In this document: piece after piece, positions 22,582 through 30,888 of the stretch | Position numbering within the stretch: position 1 is the first letter of the stretch | Layout of the letters: the number at the start of each line of letters is the position of its first letter | DNA from: Rhipicephalus microplus | Taxonomy: Eukaryota; Arthropoda; Arachnida; Ixodida; Ixodidae | Reading direction: 5' to 3' | Length of the DNA stretch: 64,000 bases | Assembly (NCBI RefSeq): GCF_043290135.1 | Contig: NC_134700.1 | Span: 82,192,500 to 82,256,499 of the forward strand | Translations under genes and position numbers: made by a program | Notes under the pieces: generated by a model | What the model saw: only the letters and a program-made list of their open reading frames with translations | What the model was told of the DNA's origin: nothing | Databases searched by the model: none

Positions 22582-23213
22582 ACGCTTTGCAAGATTGAAT
22601 GTTTCGTAGGCATCGCATTTTTTGTCGTGGGTCATACAAACGCCGTGCATGCAGTTTGCGCGCCCGTTGATCGTGGCTGATTAGGCGCTGCTTGCGTTCC
22701 TGCAGAGCACAAGCGGTTGTTTTGTGGCTTTTGGGGATCTTTCTATGGTGATGACGCAGATGTTCAGACTGAAGGCACAATTTTGAACGCTGGTGCGGAA
22801 AAGTTCCTTGGCTTTTCTTTCTGCGAAGATAGTTCAGATGCGGAATCAGTCTTTCCTTTACTGTAAGTTGATTACGACACTCTTTAAGCTGCAAGTATCT
22901 TTGCGATGTAATTTTAGTTGAACGTTGCCGATGTTGGTGTTGGCGTTTTAGCTGTTGGGGTTTCTCTTGTTGCTTTTGTTGGGATTGCTGATGTTGCACT
23001 GTTTGACGAGGTGGACTTCCTTTGTAACCATGAGCCCCTTTTTTGTAAATTGACGTTACCAGCAAATAGTTGATACTTGTTAAGGTGTCGCGATTCGTGT
23101 CAGGCAATGAAGATAGTGCGCCAGAATTTGCAGAAAAATCTGCTGAGGCTCTTGCAACGCCATTCTAGATGGATGTTTCTGGCACAGTGCAGTGCTTGAG
23201 AGTTGATCCTTCC
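22582..23213 (-). other. Gln/Lys/Arg-rich frame of unknown status
   Basis: A 180-codon minus-strand frame (22,565-23,107) that runs into the terminal repeat. It is rich in Gln, Lys, Arg and His with RQTVQHQQSQQKQQEKPQQ. I do not recognise it. It could be a decayed basic gag tail or a chance frame in a CAA-rich stretch. Confidence 0.25.
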
Positions 23214-23339
23214 GATGATGGATGGTAGCGCAGACAACGAACACGGACAAGAGTAGGCACATAGACACAACACAGCGCTGTGTTGTGTCTATGTGCCTAC
23301 TCTTGTCCGTGTTCGTTGTCTGCGCTACCATCCATCATC
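23214..23339. repeat. Perfect 126-bp palindrome
   Basis: Arms 23,214-23,276 and 23,277-23,339 (63 bp each) are exact reverse complements with no spacer; the centre is AGC|GCT. It sits inside the short-LTR element between the basic frame and the gag. The right arm continues into a CATGCAACCATACCAACAAG stretch that looks like the edge of a short dispersed repeat, so the palindrome may be two inverted repeat ends joined head to head. Confidence 0.95.
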
Positions 23340-23508
23340 ATGCAACCATACCAACAAGCCCAAATCGCCACCCTCATTGATCCTTCCGAGCCTCCTTTGT
23401 GCGTTGGGCTCTCAGGTGGCTGGGAATTCGACGGCGACACTGCGAAAAAATCGGTTTGGTTAGATTTTAATTCGGATAACTGTCTTTCTGTGCAACGAAC
23501 GATGCGAG

Positions 23509-24006
23509 CTATTCTGGTCCATGAAACTGAACTGTAGGTGACGGGATTGACTGAGTAGGCTCGGAGCTTCTCCGCTCTATTTCGACAATAGTTAGCGCGT
23601 GAAACGCGAGGTAGGTGTTGTGACCAACCGAAAATCCATGCGACGGAAAAGCAGGAGAATGGTCAATGCGTGAAAGCTGCTTTTGACTGTGACGACCGAG
23701 TGCGGTTGTCTGTGGATGGTGGGATACAAACAAGTCTTCATCGTAGTCGTCATTGTATTCTTTAAACCAAATGATCATTTTTTGTTTTATCTTTTCCCAT
23801 GACTCCTCGTTTTGAAATATGTGGGTGAGGTAGAATTTGAAGCCCTCACCGGAGACATAGTCGGTAAAGTTGGCGACCATCTCCCGTTCCAATCATGACG
23901 CAGCAATTGCGTGGAGCTCGACCAGGTTGAACCAGTCCTGTACAGGTGCATCGTCCACTGCTCCGGTGTACTTGGTAATGGGAAGGTCAGTCGATGGTTC
24001 TGTCAT
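23509..24006 (-). pseudogene. Gag-like protein of the short-LTR element
   Basis: Minus strand from an ATG at 24,006 (MTEPSTDLPITKYTG), through VQDWFNLVELHAIAAS, an in-frame stop near 23,893, then EREMVANFTDYVSGEG and WEKIKQKMIIWFKEYNDD, ending at 23,509. The pattern of a short hydrophilic start followed by W..F and helical segments with FKFYL and W..IKQK resembles the capsid N-terminus of LTR-element gag proteins, which would form the particle. The single stop is the only interruption in about 160 codons. No zinc knuckle follows. Confidence 0.5.
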
Positions 24007-24134
24007 GGTGCTGGTTGCTCTGTGCGGCCAGGAGATGATTCTGTAACGATGTATGGTCAGGGCGTCTTGTGTAGAACTGTGTCGATGATGAAACACTGAC
24101 GAAGTGGCTGGGCGGTCTTCATCCTGTCGTCTCG

Positions 24135-24210
24135 TGTGACGCCATGATGAAAGGGCGACGTGGCCTGGCTCATACGCCATGTTTATTCTATTCTTACTTC
24201 TCCCTCATCA
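24135..24210 (-). repeat. 76-bp terminal repeat (5' LTR-like)
   Basis: Pair of 22,506-22,581. Confidence 0.8.
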
Positions 24211-24242
24211 GTCTCTACCTTCAGACACTACCTACTTACGTT

Positions 24243-24248
24243 ACACAC

Positions 24249-24336
<88 letters not shown>

Positions 24337-24343
24337 ACATATA
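24243..24343. repeat. (CA)n(TA)n microsatellite
   Basis: CA repeats to about 24,264 then TA repeats, directly before LINE-D. Confidence 0.95.
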
Positions 24344-24586
24344 TGAGTGGGCACGGCGGCGTCGTAAAGATGCAGCCTTCAAACCCGTTCCTGTTTATCC
24401 CGCAGATTGGAACCCTGCTGCTTCTTCTAGGCCTTTCTGCAGCATGTGCGGAGCGACAACCAATGCTTCGACCTACTTTCAACGGCGATATGGATCTGCT
24501 GATAAACCCAGCCTCAACTGACGATCGCTACCGGTCCTTCAACGATGGCGCTGGTGTTACATCGTCAGAGCCTCTGGGATCACCGA

Positions 24587-24616
24587 TGACGTCACCATGT
24601 AACGATCCTTTAAAAG
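24587..24616 (+). promoter_or_regulatory. CRE and TATA-like box, monomer 1
   Basis: TGACGTCA at 24,587-24,594 and TTTAAAAG at 24,609-24,616; the next monomer begins at 24,641, about 31 bp after the TATA-like box, a normal spacing to a start site. Confidence 0.55.
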
Positions 24617-24880
24617 ACAGCGCTTACGGCACAATCGGCAGTGGGCACGGCGGCGTCGTAAAGATGCAGCCTTCAAACCCGTTCCTGTTTATCCCGCAGA
24701 TTGGAACCCTGCTGCTTCTTCTAGGCCTTTCTGCAGCATGTGCGGAGCGACAACCAATGCTTCGACCTACTTTCAACGGCGATATGGATCTGCTGATAAA
24801 CCCAGCCTCAACTGACGATCGCTACCGGTCCTTCAACGATGGCGCTGGTGTTACATCGTCAGAGCCTCTGGGATCACCGA

Positions 24881-24910
24881 TGACGTCACCATGTAACGAT
24901 CCTTTAAAAG
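24881..24910 (+). promoter_or_regulatory. CRE and TATA-like box, monomer 2
   Basis: Same pair 294 bp later (TGACGTCA 24,881-24,888; TTTAAAAG 24,903-24,910), with monomer 3 beginning at 24,935. Confidence 0.55.
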
Positions 24911-24957
24911 ACAGCGCTTACGGCACAATCGGCAGTGGGCACGGCGGCGTCGTAAAG

Positions 24958-25857
24958 ATGCAGCCTTCAAACCCGTTCCTGTTTATCCCGCAGGTGAGCA
25001 GACGCTATGACAAGTCTTTTCGCAGTAACGATGTCTGCCTAATTCTGCTGCCGTGCCCACGGTCGCTTCGTGAAGCCTTTTGTAAACTGATTGTTTCCTT
25101 GCGCTTGTTGCTACTGTTGAGCGGAGATGTTGAGTTGAACCCAGGCCCTGCACTAGACGCCATAGCCGAACAGCTAAAGCAAATTGCAGGAGACATACAA
25201 GATATTAAGAAAGAAAAATCCGCAACAAACACCAGACTTGACGCGATTGACAAAAAACTTGAAAAGATAACTGGCCTTGAAAAACAGGTCACTGAGTGCA
25301 ATAAACGAATATCTAACTTAGAAAAAAACCTAAAGGCTATGCAAATGAAAGTGGATGATCTAGAAAACCGGAGCCGTCGGTCCAACCTTGTCATTTACGG
25401 TGCTGAAGAACAACAAAATGAATCACCAGACATGCTTGTCGAGTTGGTCGAAAAGAAGATTTTAGATGGTGTGCTACAGATAAAAACCAAGGGAATCGAA
25501 ATAATCCACCGTCTAGGAAAAAAGAAGCCAGTTGGTATATCTAGACCCAGACCCATTATTCTAAGACTACTCGATCATCGAGACAAAGTTTCAATCCTCA
25601 GACAGTGTTCAAAGCTGAAGGGCTCAGGTTTCTCTATCAGTGAAGACTTTTCTCGTAATACTCGGGACATTAGAAAGAAACTGTGGGATCGAACGAAAGA
25701 ACACCGGGACAGGCAAGAAAGGGTGTCACTGGTGCGCGATAAAGTGCGAATCAACGGTCAACTTTTTGCTTGGGATAGTGAACGAGAAGATATATATGCA
25801 GTGAAAAAAAACGAAGTTGGCATAGAAAAAAGAGTCACTCGAAGTCGACAGAAGTAA
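24958..25857 (+). CDS. LINE-D ORF1 protein with 2A motif, coiled coil and RRM-like domain
   Basis: A 299-residue protein if started at the ATG in the third monomer; the frame is open much further upstream through the monomers, so longer products are possible. Residues 43-55 are hydrophobic (LIVSLRLLLLLSG). Residues 57-64 are DVELNPGP, the 2A signature, so ribosomes are expected to skip the Gly63-Pro64 bond and release a 63-residue leader. Residues 68-138 form a heptad-rich coiled coil (LEKQVTECNKRISNLEKNL). Residues 141-230 look RRM-like (RRSNLVIYG, RPRPIILRL), followed by a basic C-terminal domain to about 275 (GFSISEDFSRNTRDIRKKLW). Such ORF1 proteins trimerise and bind the element RNA. The stop is TAA at 25,855. 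Confidence 0.85.
   Translation: MQPSNPFLFIPQVSRRYDKSFRSNDVCLILLPCPRSLREAFCKLIVSLRLLLLLSGDVELNPGPALDAIAEQLKQIAGDIQDIKKEKSATNTRLDAIDKKLEKITGLEKQVTECNKRISNLEKNLKAMQMKVDDLENRSRRSNLVIYGAEEQQNESPDMLVELVEKKILDGVLQIKTKGIEIIHRLGKKKPVGISRPRPIILRLLDHRDKVSILRQCSKLKGSGFSISEDFSRNTRDIRKKLWDRTKEHRDRQERVSLVRDKVRINGQLFAWDSEREDIYAVKKNEVGIEKRVTRSRQK
25120..25149 (+). other. 2A ribosome-skipping motif in LINE-D ORF1
   Basis: Codons for SGDVELNPGP; skipping would fall between Gly (25,144-25,146) and Pro (25,147-25,149). This matches the D-V/I-E-X-N-P-G-P consensus exactly. 2A-like sequences have been reported in ORF1 of some CR1/L2-type LINEs. Confidence 0.85.
25806..25812 (+). promoter_or_regulatory. Candidate -1 frameshift heptamer A AAA AAC
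   Basis: In the ORF1 frame the codons read AAA (25,807-25,809) AAC (25,810-25,812) preceded by A. A -1 slip here enters the frame that is open through 25,813-25,862 into ORF2. No strong stem-loop is obvious downstream by eye. Confidence 0.5.
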
Positions 25858-25862
25858 CCCTG

Positions 25863-28622
25863 TTGAATGTGAACGCACGTAGTCTTGTAAATAAAGTAGA
25901 TCAATTCGAAGCTCTCCTTCTAGAAATTAAACCTGACATAGTTGCTGTCACGGAAACATGGCTGTACTCGGACATCCTAGACCATGAGGTCACGCCGCCA
26001 GGTTATGTGATTGTGCGCAAAGATAGAGAGACTAGAGGAGGGGGCGTGGCACTTTTTTTCAAGAAGGAATTGCGCTACTCTGTCTTACCGGGCAACCCTA
26101 GCATTGAAGCGGTATGGTGCAAAGTGCAGCTGCAAAGGGGCTGTGTATTTGTTGGAGTTATTTACCGACCACCTAATGCTGAGACAAGTTATCTGGAACT
26201 TCTTCTGGATTATATGCACGATCACGTGACGGGTGGTATGATCATCATGGCTGGAGATCTCAATCTGCCTGAAATAGAATGGTCATCAAAAAAAGTGCGA
26301 AGTGCTGCAAATGACGTCATATTAGATATGTTGTTCAATTTTAACCTCGAACAACTGGTGCGCGTCCCCACACGTGTACAGGGCGTATCCAGCTCTATTC
26401 TAGATGTTGTGCTCGTTAGTGATCATTTTCCAGAAGACCAGGCGCGCATCGAAATCTTAGACGGAATATCTGATCACAACTCAGTCCTATGCACACTGCC
26501 TCTATCTGGTCTTTCTAGAATCCATAGCCCCGATAGACACGTTCTTGCCTTTAACAGAGCAGACGACGCTGCAATAATAACATATCTTAATCACGAATTC
26601 CTTGCCTTCTATGATCTTTGCATGGACAAAAATTTATCAATGGATCACATATGGTTACAATTCAAGGCACGTGTCATTCATTGCATTGAGAACTTTGTCC
26701 CCACACAGCGAAAAATTACAAGAAAGCATAATGCCTGGATCACACGTGACATAATTCATATAAAACGTAAAATCAGTAGGCTGAGGAAAGCTAGGAGGTC
26801 TAGCTCACGAGCTGGCTACACCGCTCAGATCGCCACTTTATCAAGAACACTGAAAAGCAAAGTACGCTCTTCAAAAATTCACTATTTTGGTACCACGCTA
26901 GCAAAATTCATCAAAACCTCGCCAGGAAAATTTTGGCGCTATGTAAGTGGCAAACACAGTGGCCAAAACGCCTCCCCCTCGATAGACACTAAAGATAAGG
27001 CAGACAATTTCAACCGCTACTTTCAGTCCGTCTTTACGATCGATAATGGGCTAGTGCATCATCCCGAGATTAGGCCACCCACTGACAAGAAGTTATCTAA
27101 AACTCCGGAAATAACTGAAAGCGGTATACTAAATCTGCTGTTAAACCTCGATGATAAAAAAAGTTGTGGTCCAGATGGGATACCGAACGCTTTTCTCAAA
27201 CGGTATGCGGAACCGGTTAGTAAGTACCTGCGCTTACTATTTACAAAATCTATTCAAGATTCGCAGATTCCCTCTGAATGGAAACTTGCAAAAATAATCC
27301 CTGTGCATAAATCTGGGGACAAATCGACTCCATCAAACTACAGGCCCATTTCCTTAACTTGCACTAGCTGTAAGCTACTCGAGCACATTATCCTTAAATT
27401 CATTACAAAGTTTGTCGAAGAAAATAACCTATTACACCCCAACCAACACGGTTTTCGGAGAGGCCTATCGACCGTAACGCAACTAGCTGAAACAATTCAC
27501 GATCTGGCCGAAGCCATTAATCAACACTCCCAAATTGATATAATCTTTATGGATTTTTCAAAAGCGTTCGACCGGGTTTCCCATGAAAAGCTAGTTTTCC
27601 AGCTGGTTTGCAAACTCGGGGATGGGCCAGTGACCCGTTGGATATCCAACTATTTGTCCGGTCGCCAACAATTTGTACACTGCAGTGATCACGTCTCTGA
27701 CACATTAAACGTTACGTCCGGTGTTCCTCAGGGATCCGTCTTGGCACCGATATTATTTCTTCTATTCATAAACGATCTAACAGTCAACATTAACGCAAAC
27801 ATAAGGCTTTTTGCAGACGACTGCATATTGTACAAACAGGTTAAAAGCTCCAGAGACCAAACTGAACTGAACGATGCCCTGAACGACGTTGTACGATGGT
27901 GTTCTAACTGGCAAATGGTGATTAATTCTGATAAAACAGTCGCCATGCAAGTAACAAAAAAGAAATCACGTCTACCTTTCCATTACGGTTACAACAGCAT
28001 CGTGCTACGAAATGTAAGCCAGTATAAATATCTTGGTGTGACTATAACTTCCGATCTCAGTTGGACAGTACACCTAGAAGACATAGCCGAGAAAGCCTTA
28101 AAAAAATTATTCTTCCTTAAGCGGACGCTGCGCCACGCTGACCGCGATACTAAGCTTCTAGCATACGTCACACTTGTCAGACCAATCTTGGAGTATGCGA
28201 GCATAATCTGGTTTCCATTCACGGATAGTGGTATCAGCACGCTTGAAAGAGTGCAGCGCAAAGCGATTAGATTTATTTTTAACCGGTATCGTCGCCTCGA
28301 CTCCCCAACACAATTACTACGCCACGCAGATTTGCCGACACTCGAAAGTCGAGCAAAAATTCATCGCCTAAAGTTCTTATACCTGTTATTGCACAACTGT
28401 CTTAAAATAGACCACGCTAAATACGTGAAAACCAAGACAACAAGGCAAACACGTCACACACATGATCACACACTCCAAGAGTACTCTTGCAATAATAACA
28501 CATTCTATTATTCTTTTTTTCCTAGATGCATTCGAGAATGGAATGCTCTTGACCGACTTATAGCCGAACAGCGTACAGTTGATGACTTTCTAGCAATGTT
28601 GCAAAATACACATAGCACTTAA
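25863..28622 (+). CDS. LINE-D ORF2: apurinic endonuclease and reverse transcriptase
   Basis: Open frame of 919 codons counted from a TTG at 25,863; the same frame is open upstream into ORF1, and the first ATG is codon 118, behind essential endonuclease residues, so ORF2 seems to need recoding rather than its own start. Endonuclease, residues 1-225: LNVNARS, VTETWL, GDLNLPEIEW and SDHNSVL keep the catalytic Asn, Glu, Asp and His. RT, about 420-720: KSCGPDGIPNAF, YRPISLTCTSCKLLE, QHGFRRGLSTVTQL, MDFSKAFDRVSH, GVPQGSVLAPILFLLFINDL and FADD at 650-653. The C-terminal part (TLVRPILEYASIIW, LERVQRKAIRFIF) is the usual CR1/Jockey-type extension. No RNase H. Nicks the target and copies the element RNA in the nucleus. 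Confidence 0.9.
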   Translation: MNVNARSLVNKVDQFEALLLEIKPDIVAVTETWLYSDILDHEVTPPGYVIVRKDRETRGGGVALFFKKELRYSVLPGNPSIEAVWCKVQLQRGCVFVGVIYRPPNAETSYLELLLDYMHDHVTGGMIIMAGDLNLPEIEWSSKKVRSAANDVILDMLFNFNLEQLVRVPTRVQGVSSSILDVVLVSDHFPEDQARIEILDGISDHNSVLCTLPLSGLSRIHSPDRHVLAFNRADDAAIITYLNHEFLAFYDLCMDKNLSMDHIWLQFKARVIHCIENFVPTQRKITRKHNAWITRDIIHIKRKISRLRKARRSSSRAGYTAQIATLSRTLKSKVRSSKIHYFGTTLAKFIKTSPGKFWRYVSGKHSGQNASPSIDTKDKADNFNRYFQSVFTIDNGLVHHPEIRPPTDKKLSKTPEITESGILNLLLNLDDKKSCGPDGIPNAFLKRYAEPVSKYLRLLFTKSIQDSQIPSEWKLAKIIPVHKSGDKSTPSNYRPISLTCTSCKLLEHIILKFITKFVEENNLLHPNQHGFRRGLSTVTQLAETIHDLAEAINQHSQIDIIFMDFSKAFDRVSHEKLVFQLVCKLGDGPVTRWISNYLSGRQQFVHCSDHVSDTLNVTSGVPQGSVLAPILFLLFINDLTVNINANIRLFADDCILYKQVKSSRDQTELNDALNDVVRWCSNWQMVINSDKTVAMQVTKKKSRLPFHYGYNSIVLRNVSQYKYLGVTITSDLSWTVHLEDIAEKALKKLFFLKRTLRHADRDTKLLAYVTLVRPILEYASIIWFPFTDSGISTLERVQRKAIRFIFNRYRRLDSPTQLLRHADLPTLESRAKIHRLKFLYLLLHNCLKIDHAKYVKTKTTRQTRHTHDHTLQEYSCNNNTFYYSFFPRCIREWNALDRLIAEQRTVDDFLAMLQNTHST

Positions 28623-28976
28623 TCATAACGCTGATTACATAGTATGTATTGTATTTCCATTTCCTTGTGTACTTCCTTGAATTGACTTGCTTGCCAACAT
28701 TTGTATTTGCACCAACTTTTACAGCTATGATTTATTATCCTTCTTTTCTTTTCTACGGGTGTAAAATATGTTTAATGCGCCCACTACCACTTTAACTCGT
28801 ACATGCAGCCTCCTTAATTTGAACTTGTTGAGAAAGGCTGCTCGGTCCAAAATTGATTGTTACTATTGATGTGAATATTTTCTGTTTTTCTTTTGTTCCC
28901 CTTCGCTCCCACTCCTGTAATAACCCTGCAAAGGGTTAACAGTATGTGAAAATAAATAAAAATAAAAATAAATACA
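28623..28976 (+). other. LINE-D 3' UTR and tail
   Basis: About 330 bases without a frame, ending in repeated AAATAAA-type units at 28,950-28,976. A repeat tail rather than poly(A) is usual for CR1/L2-type LINEs. Confidence 0.7.
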
Positions 28977-30880
28977 ATGAAGATGATGGTAGATTTTAGT
29001 GGTGCAAGGGCAACTCAGGCCAAAGAGCGCCAAACACACGGTTTTTGGTTTGGTCAATATACCTCTCTCTGTTTGTAAACAGTGTGACCCACCACCCCAC
29101 CACCCATAACCTCTCTCGGAGCAGCTTGTGGTTTGCAAGAAAGTTCCTCCGGCAGCATCTTTCTGCATATCAGAGGTGCGTGTTTGCATTCATTCAGAAG
29201 AAATTCTACATGGCTATGTTCTAAAGCCACATCCTATGAAAGAAGGGGGTTGCGGAAGGATCACTGCTCATAGTGTGGAAATTTGCTCGTCGTAGTTGGA
29301 TGGATGAAGAAACTTCGTTTAGAGTACTGAGAGGCACGACTAGCTTGCAGTGGGATTCACCCACGTAGATAGCAGTCATAAGAGAAATTCTTATCTTTTT
29401 CGACAGCGAACGTTTGAATGAACATGGTTACTTGCACTTTGAGAAATATTTGCATGACATGGATGTAAATTTATTCAATTTCCATCGCGGCAGTGCAATG
29501 TAGCTTTAAACAAGGTACAGCATTGGAGGCAGCATAGTTTTTAGCTGCTGTGCAGGACGTCACGGATAAGATTCTCACTCATTGCCCAAAAGTCTGATCG
29601 GCAATCAATAAAAAAAAAGAAACACTTCTTGCCGTGAGTTAGGCTGAGGTTAAGATGTGCTTGCGAAAATCAAAGTGATATGCTGCCGCTGCGTTTCGCA
29701 AAACCCAGTGATAATTTATTTGATGTAATACCAGACATTTGAATAATTTATAATATTATCTGGCACAGTTACCTTGCTTCATTTGACACCTATAACGTGT
29801 ATTTGAACCTGTATTGCTCCTTCAGGCCTGATACACACTTCTAATGAAAATTGTCACTTAATAAAAATCGAGCCGTAAAAGTACAAAGTAGATAAGAAAC
29901 GAAAATCTCCGCTGTTTACAATAACACGTATCAGGTATTCGATAATACCAGTGTTAGCCGTGGTGAAGCATATATGAAGATTCGGGAACGCTACAGCATG
30001 CTTATAGCTCATGCGTAGTCGTATATATCATCCGGAGATCATGCACTTTTATTTTTCTGCACGCCACGCATACGCTGAGATGGACCTATTAGCAGATGAC
30101 CGCAACGTATGTATTTTTACATTGACTATAATGTCATATCGTAAAGTTTCATCAACAATCGGTTACTGAAACTGGCCCACAACGAATACCAGTGTTTTCG
30201 TAAACAGGACGCATCACGTTATTTACACTGCACACACCACGCATGATATTCCCAGTTTTACCGTCCGTAAAGGTGAACCAATATTTTCGATGCCTTTCAA
30301 CGCACACTACACGCGACAGTCAACACTGCACATGTTCGAAAACGATGCCGCTGTTTCTCGCACAGGCCGCCACGTGTGTTTACTTCTCCGAGATAAACAG
30401 CCAGCCAGCATGGCGAATATTTCATCGCGTACTTTATCACACACCTATATGTTATCTGACACACACTAAAGCTAATAATGCCACTGTGAGATGAAGATTA
30501 AGCTTACGAAAAATCGCCCAAAGCACCGAGCGACCGTACCCCACTCGGTCACCGGCGGGAGTGTTTTGCCAACCACCGCCTTGCACGTGCACCGGTGACT
30601 TCACGCTGTGACGTACCCCGGTAATGTTCTATTTGATTTTAAAAAGTCTACTCAGGGTCGCAAGAATAAAAGAGTGGTGCATCGGGCTTAAACTTAGGTG
30701 TAGTGACTATGCGTGATGGGTTTCAAACGGGCTATGTGTTTTACAAAGTCATGCAGTGTCGCCAACAGTCCTAGTCATGACAGGGAGTATGTGCTGCATG
30801 GCATTTATTAGAAAGTCAGAATTGAGAGGAGGCTGAAATTAGTGAGCATAAGTTATGGAATGTAGGAAGCCTACACTAGC
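28977..30880. other. No recognisable gene
   Basis: Nearly 2 kb without long frames or motifs I can name. The first part (about 28,980-29,060, TTTTAGTGGTGCAAGGGC) looks like a dispersed repeat fragment. The stretch from about 30,690 may be LINE-A 3' UTR. Confidence 0.4.
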
Positions 30881-30888
30881 TAAAAACT

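Larger units (their letters stand above)
22506..24210 (-). mobile_element. Short-LTR retroelement remnant (gag only)
   Basis: Two direct repeats of exactly 76 bp (22,506-22,581 and 24,135-24,210; 4 differences) flank 1.55 kb. Read on the minus strand each starts TGATGAGG and ends GCGTCACA, so TG..CA, and contains AATAAA. The only protein evidence is a gag-like frame on the minus strand next to the 5' repeat. No protease, RT or integrase is present. Clear target duplications are missing because the left side is a GT-rich microsatellite. Confidence 0.55.
24347..24993 (+). repeat. LINE-D 5' tandem monomers (294 bp, 2.2 units)
   Basis: Units start at 24,347, 24,641 and 24,935, each with GTGGGCACGGCGGCGTCGTA; the third stops at 24,993 and joins unique sequence. 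The period is exactly 98 codons and no unit has a stop in the ORF1 frame. Each full unit has TGACGTCA and TTTAAAAG near its 3' end. This mirrors the promoter monomers of some LINEs, where each unit drives transcription from the start of the next. Confidence 0.9.
24347..28976 (+). mobile_element. LINE-D, CR1/L2-like non-LTR retrotransposon, nearly intact
   Basis: A 4.6-kb plus-strand LINE with two full 294-bp 5' monomers plus a partial third, ORF1 (coiled coil, RRM-like), ORF2 (endonuclease, RT, no RNase H) and a 3' tail of AAATAAA-type repeats. RT lacking RNase H, with FADD at the active site, and ORF1 of coiled-coil type fit the CR1/L2/Rex1 group. Both frames are free of stops, unlike all other LINEs in the window, so this may be a young copy. 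Confidence 0.88.

Noticed and set aside
24160..24346. Upstream part of a long frame containing alternating Ile-Tyr
   Set aside because: It is only the (TA)n microsatellite translated; the LINE-D protein start is placed at 24,958.
24347..24993. CRISPR-like repeat array
   Set aside because: Units are 294 bp with no short spacers, and the genome is eukaryotic; these are LINE 5' monomers.
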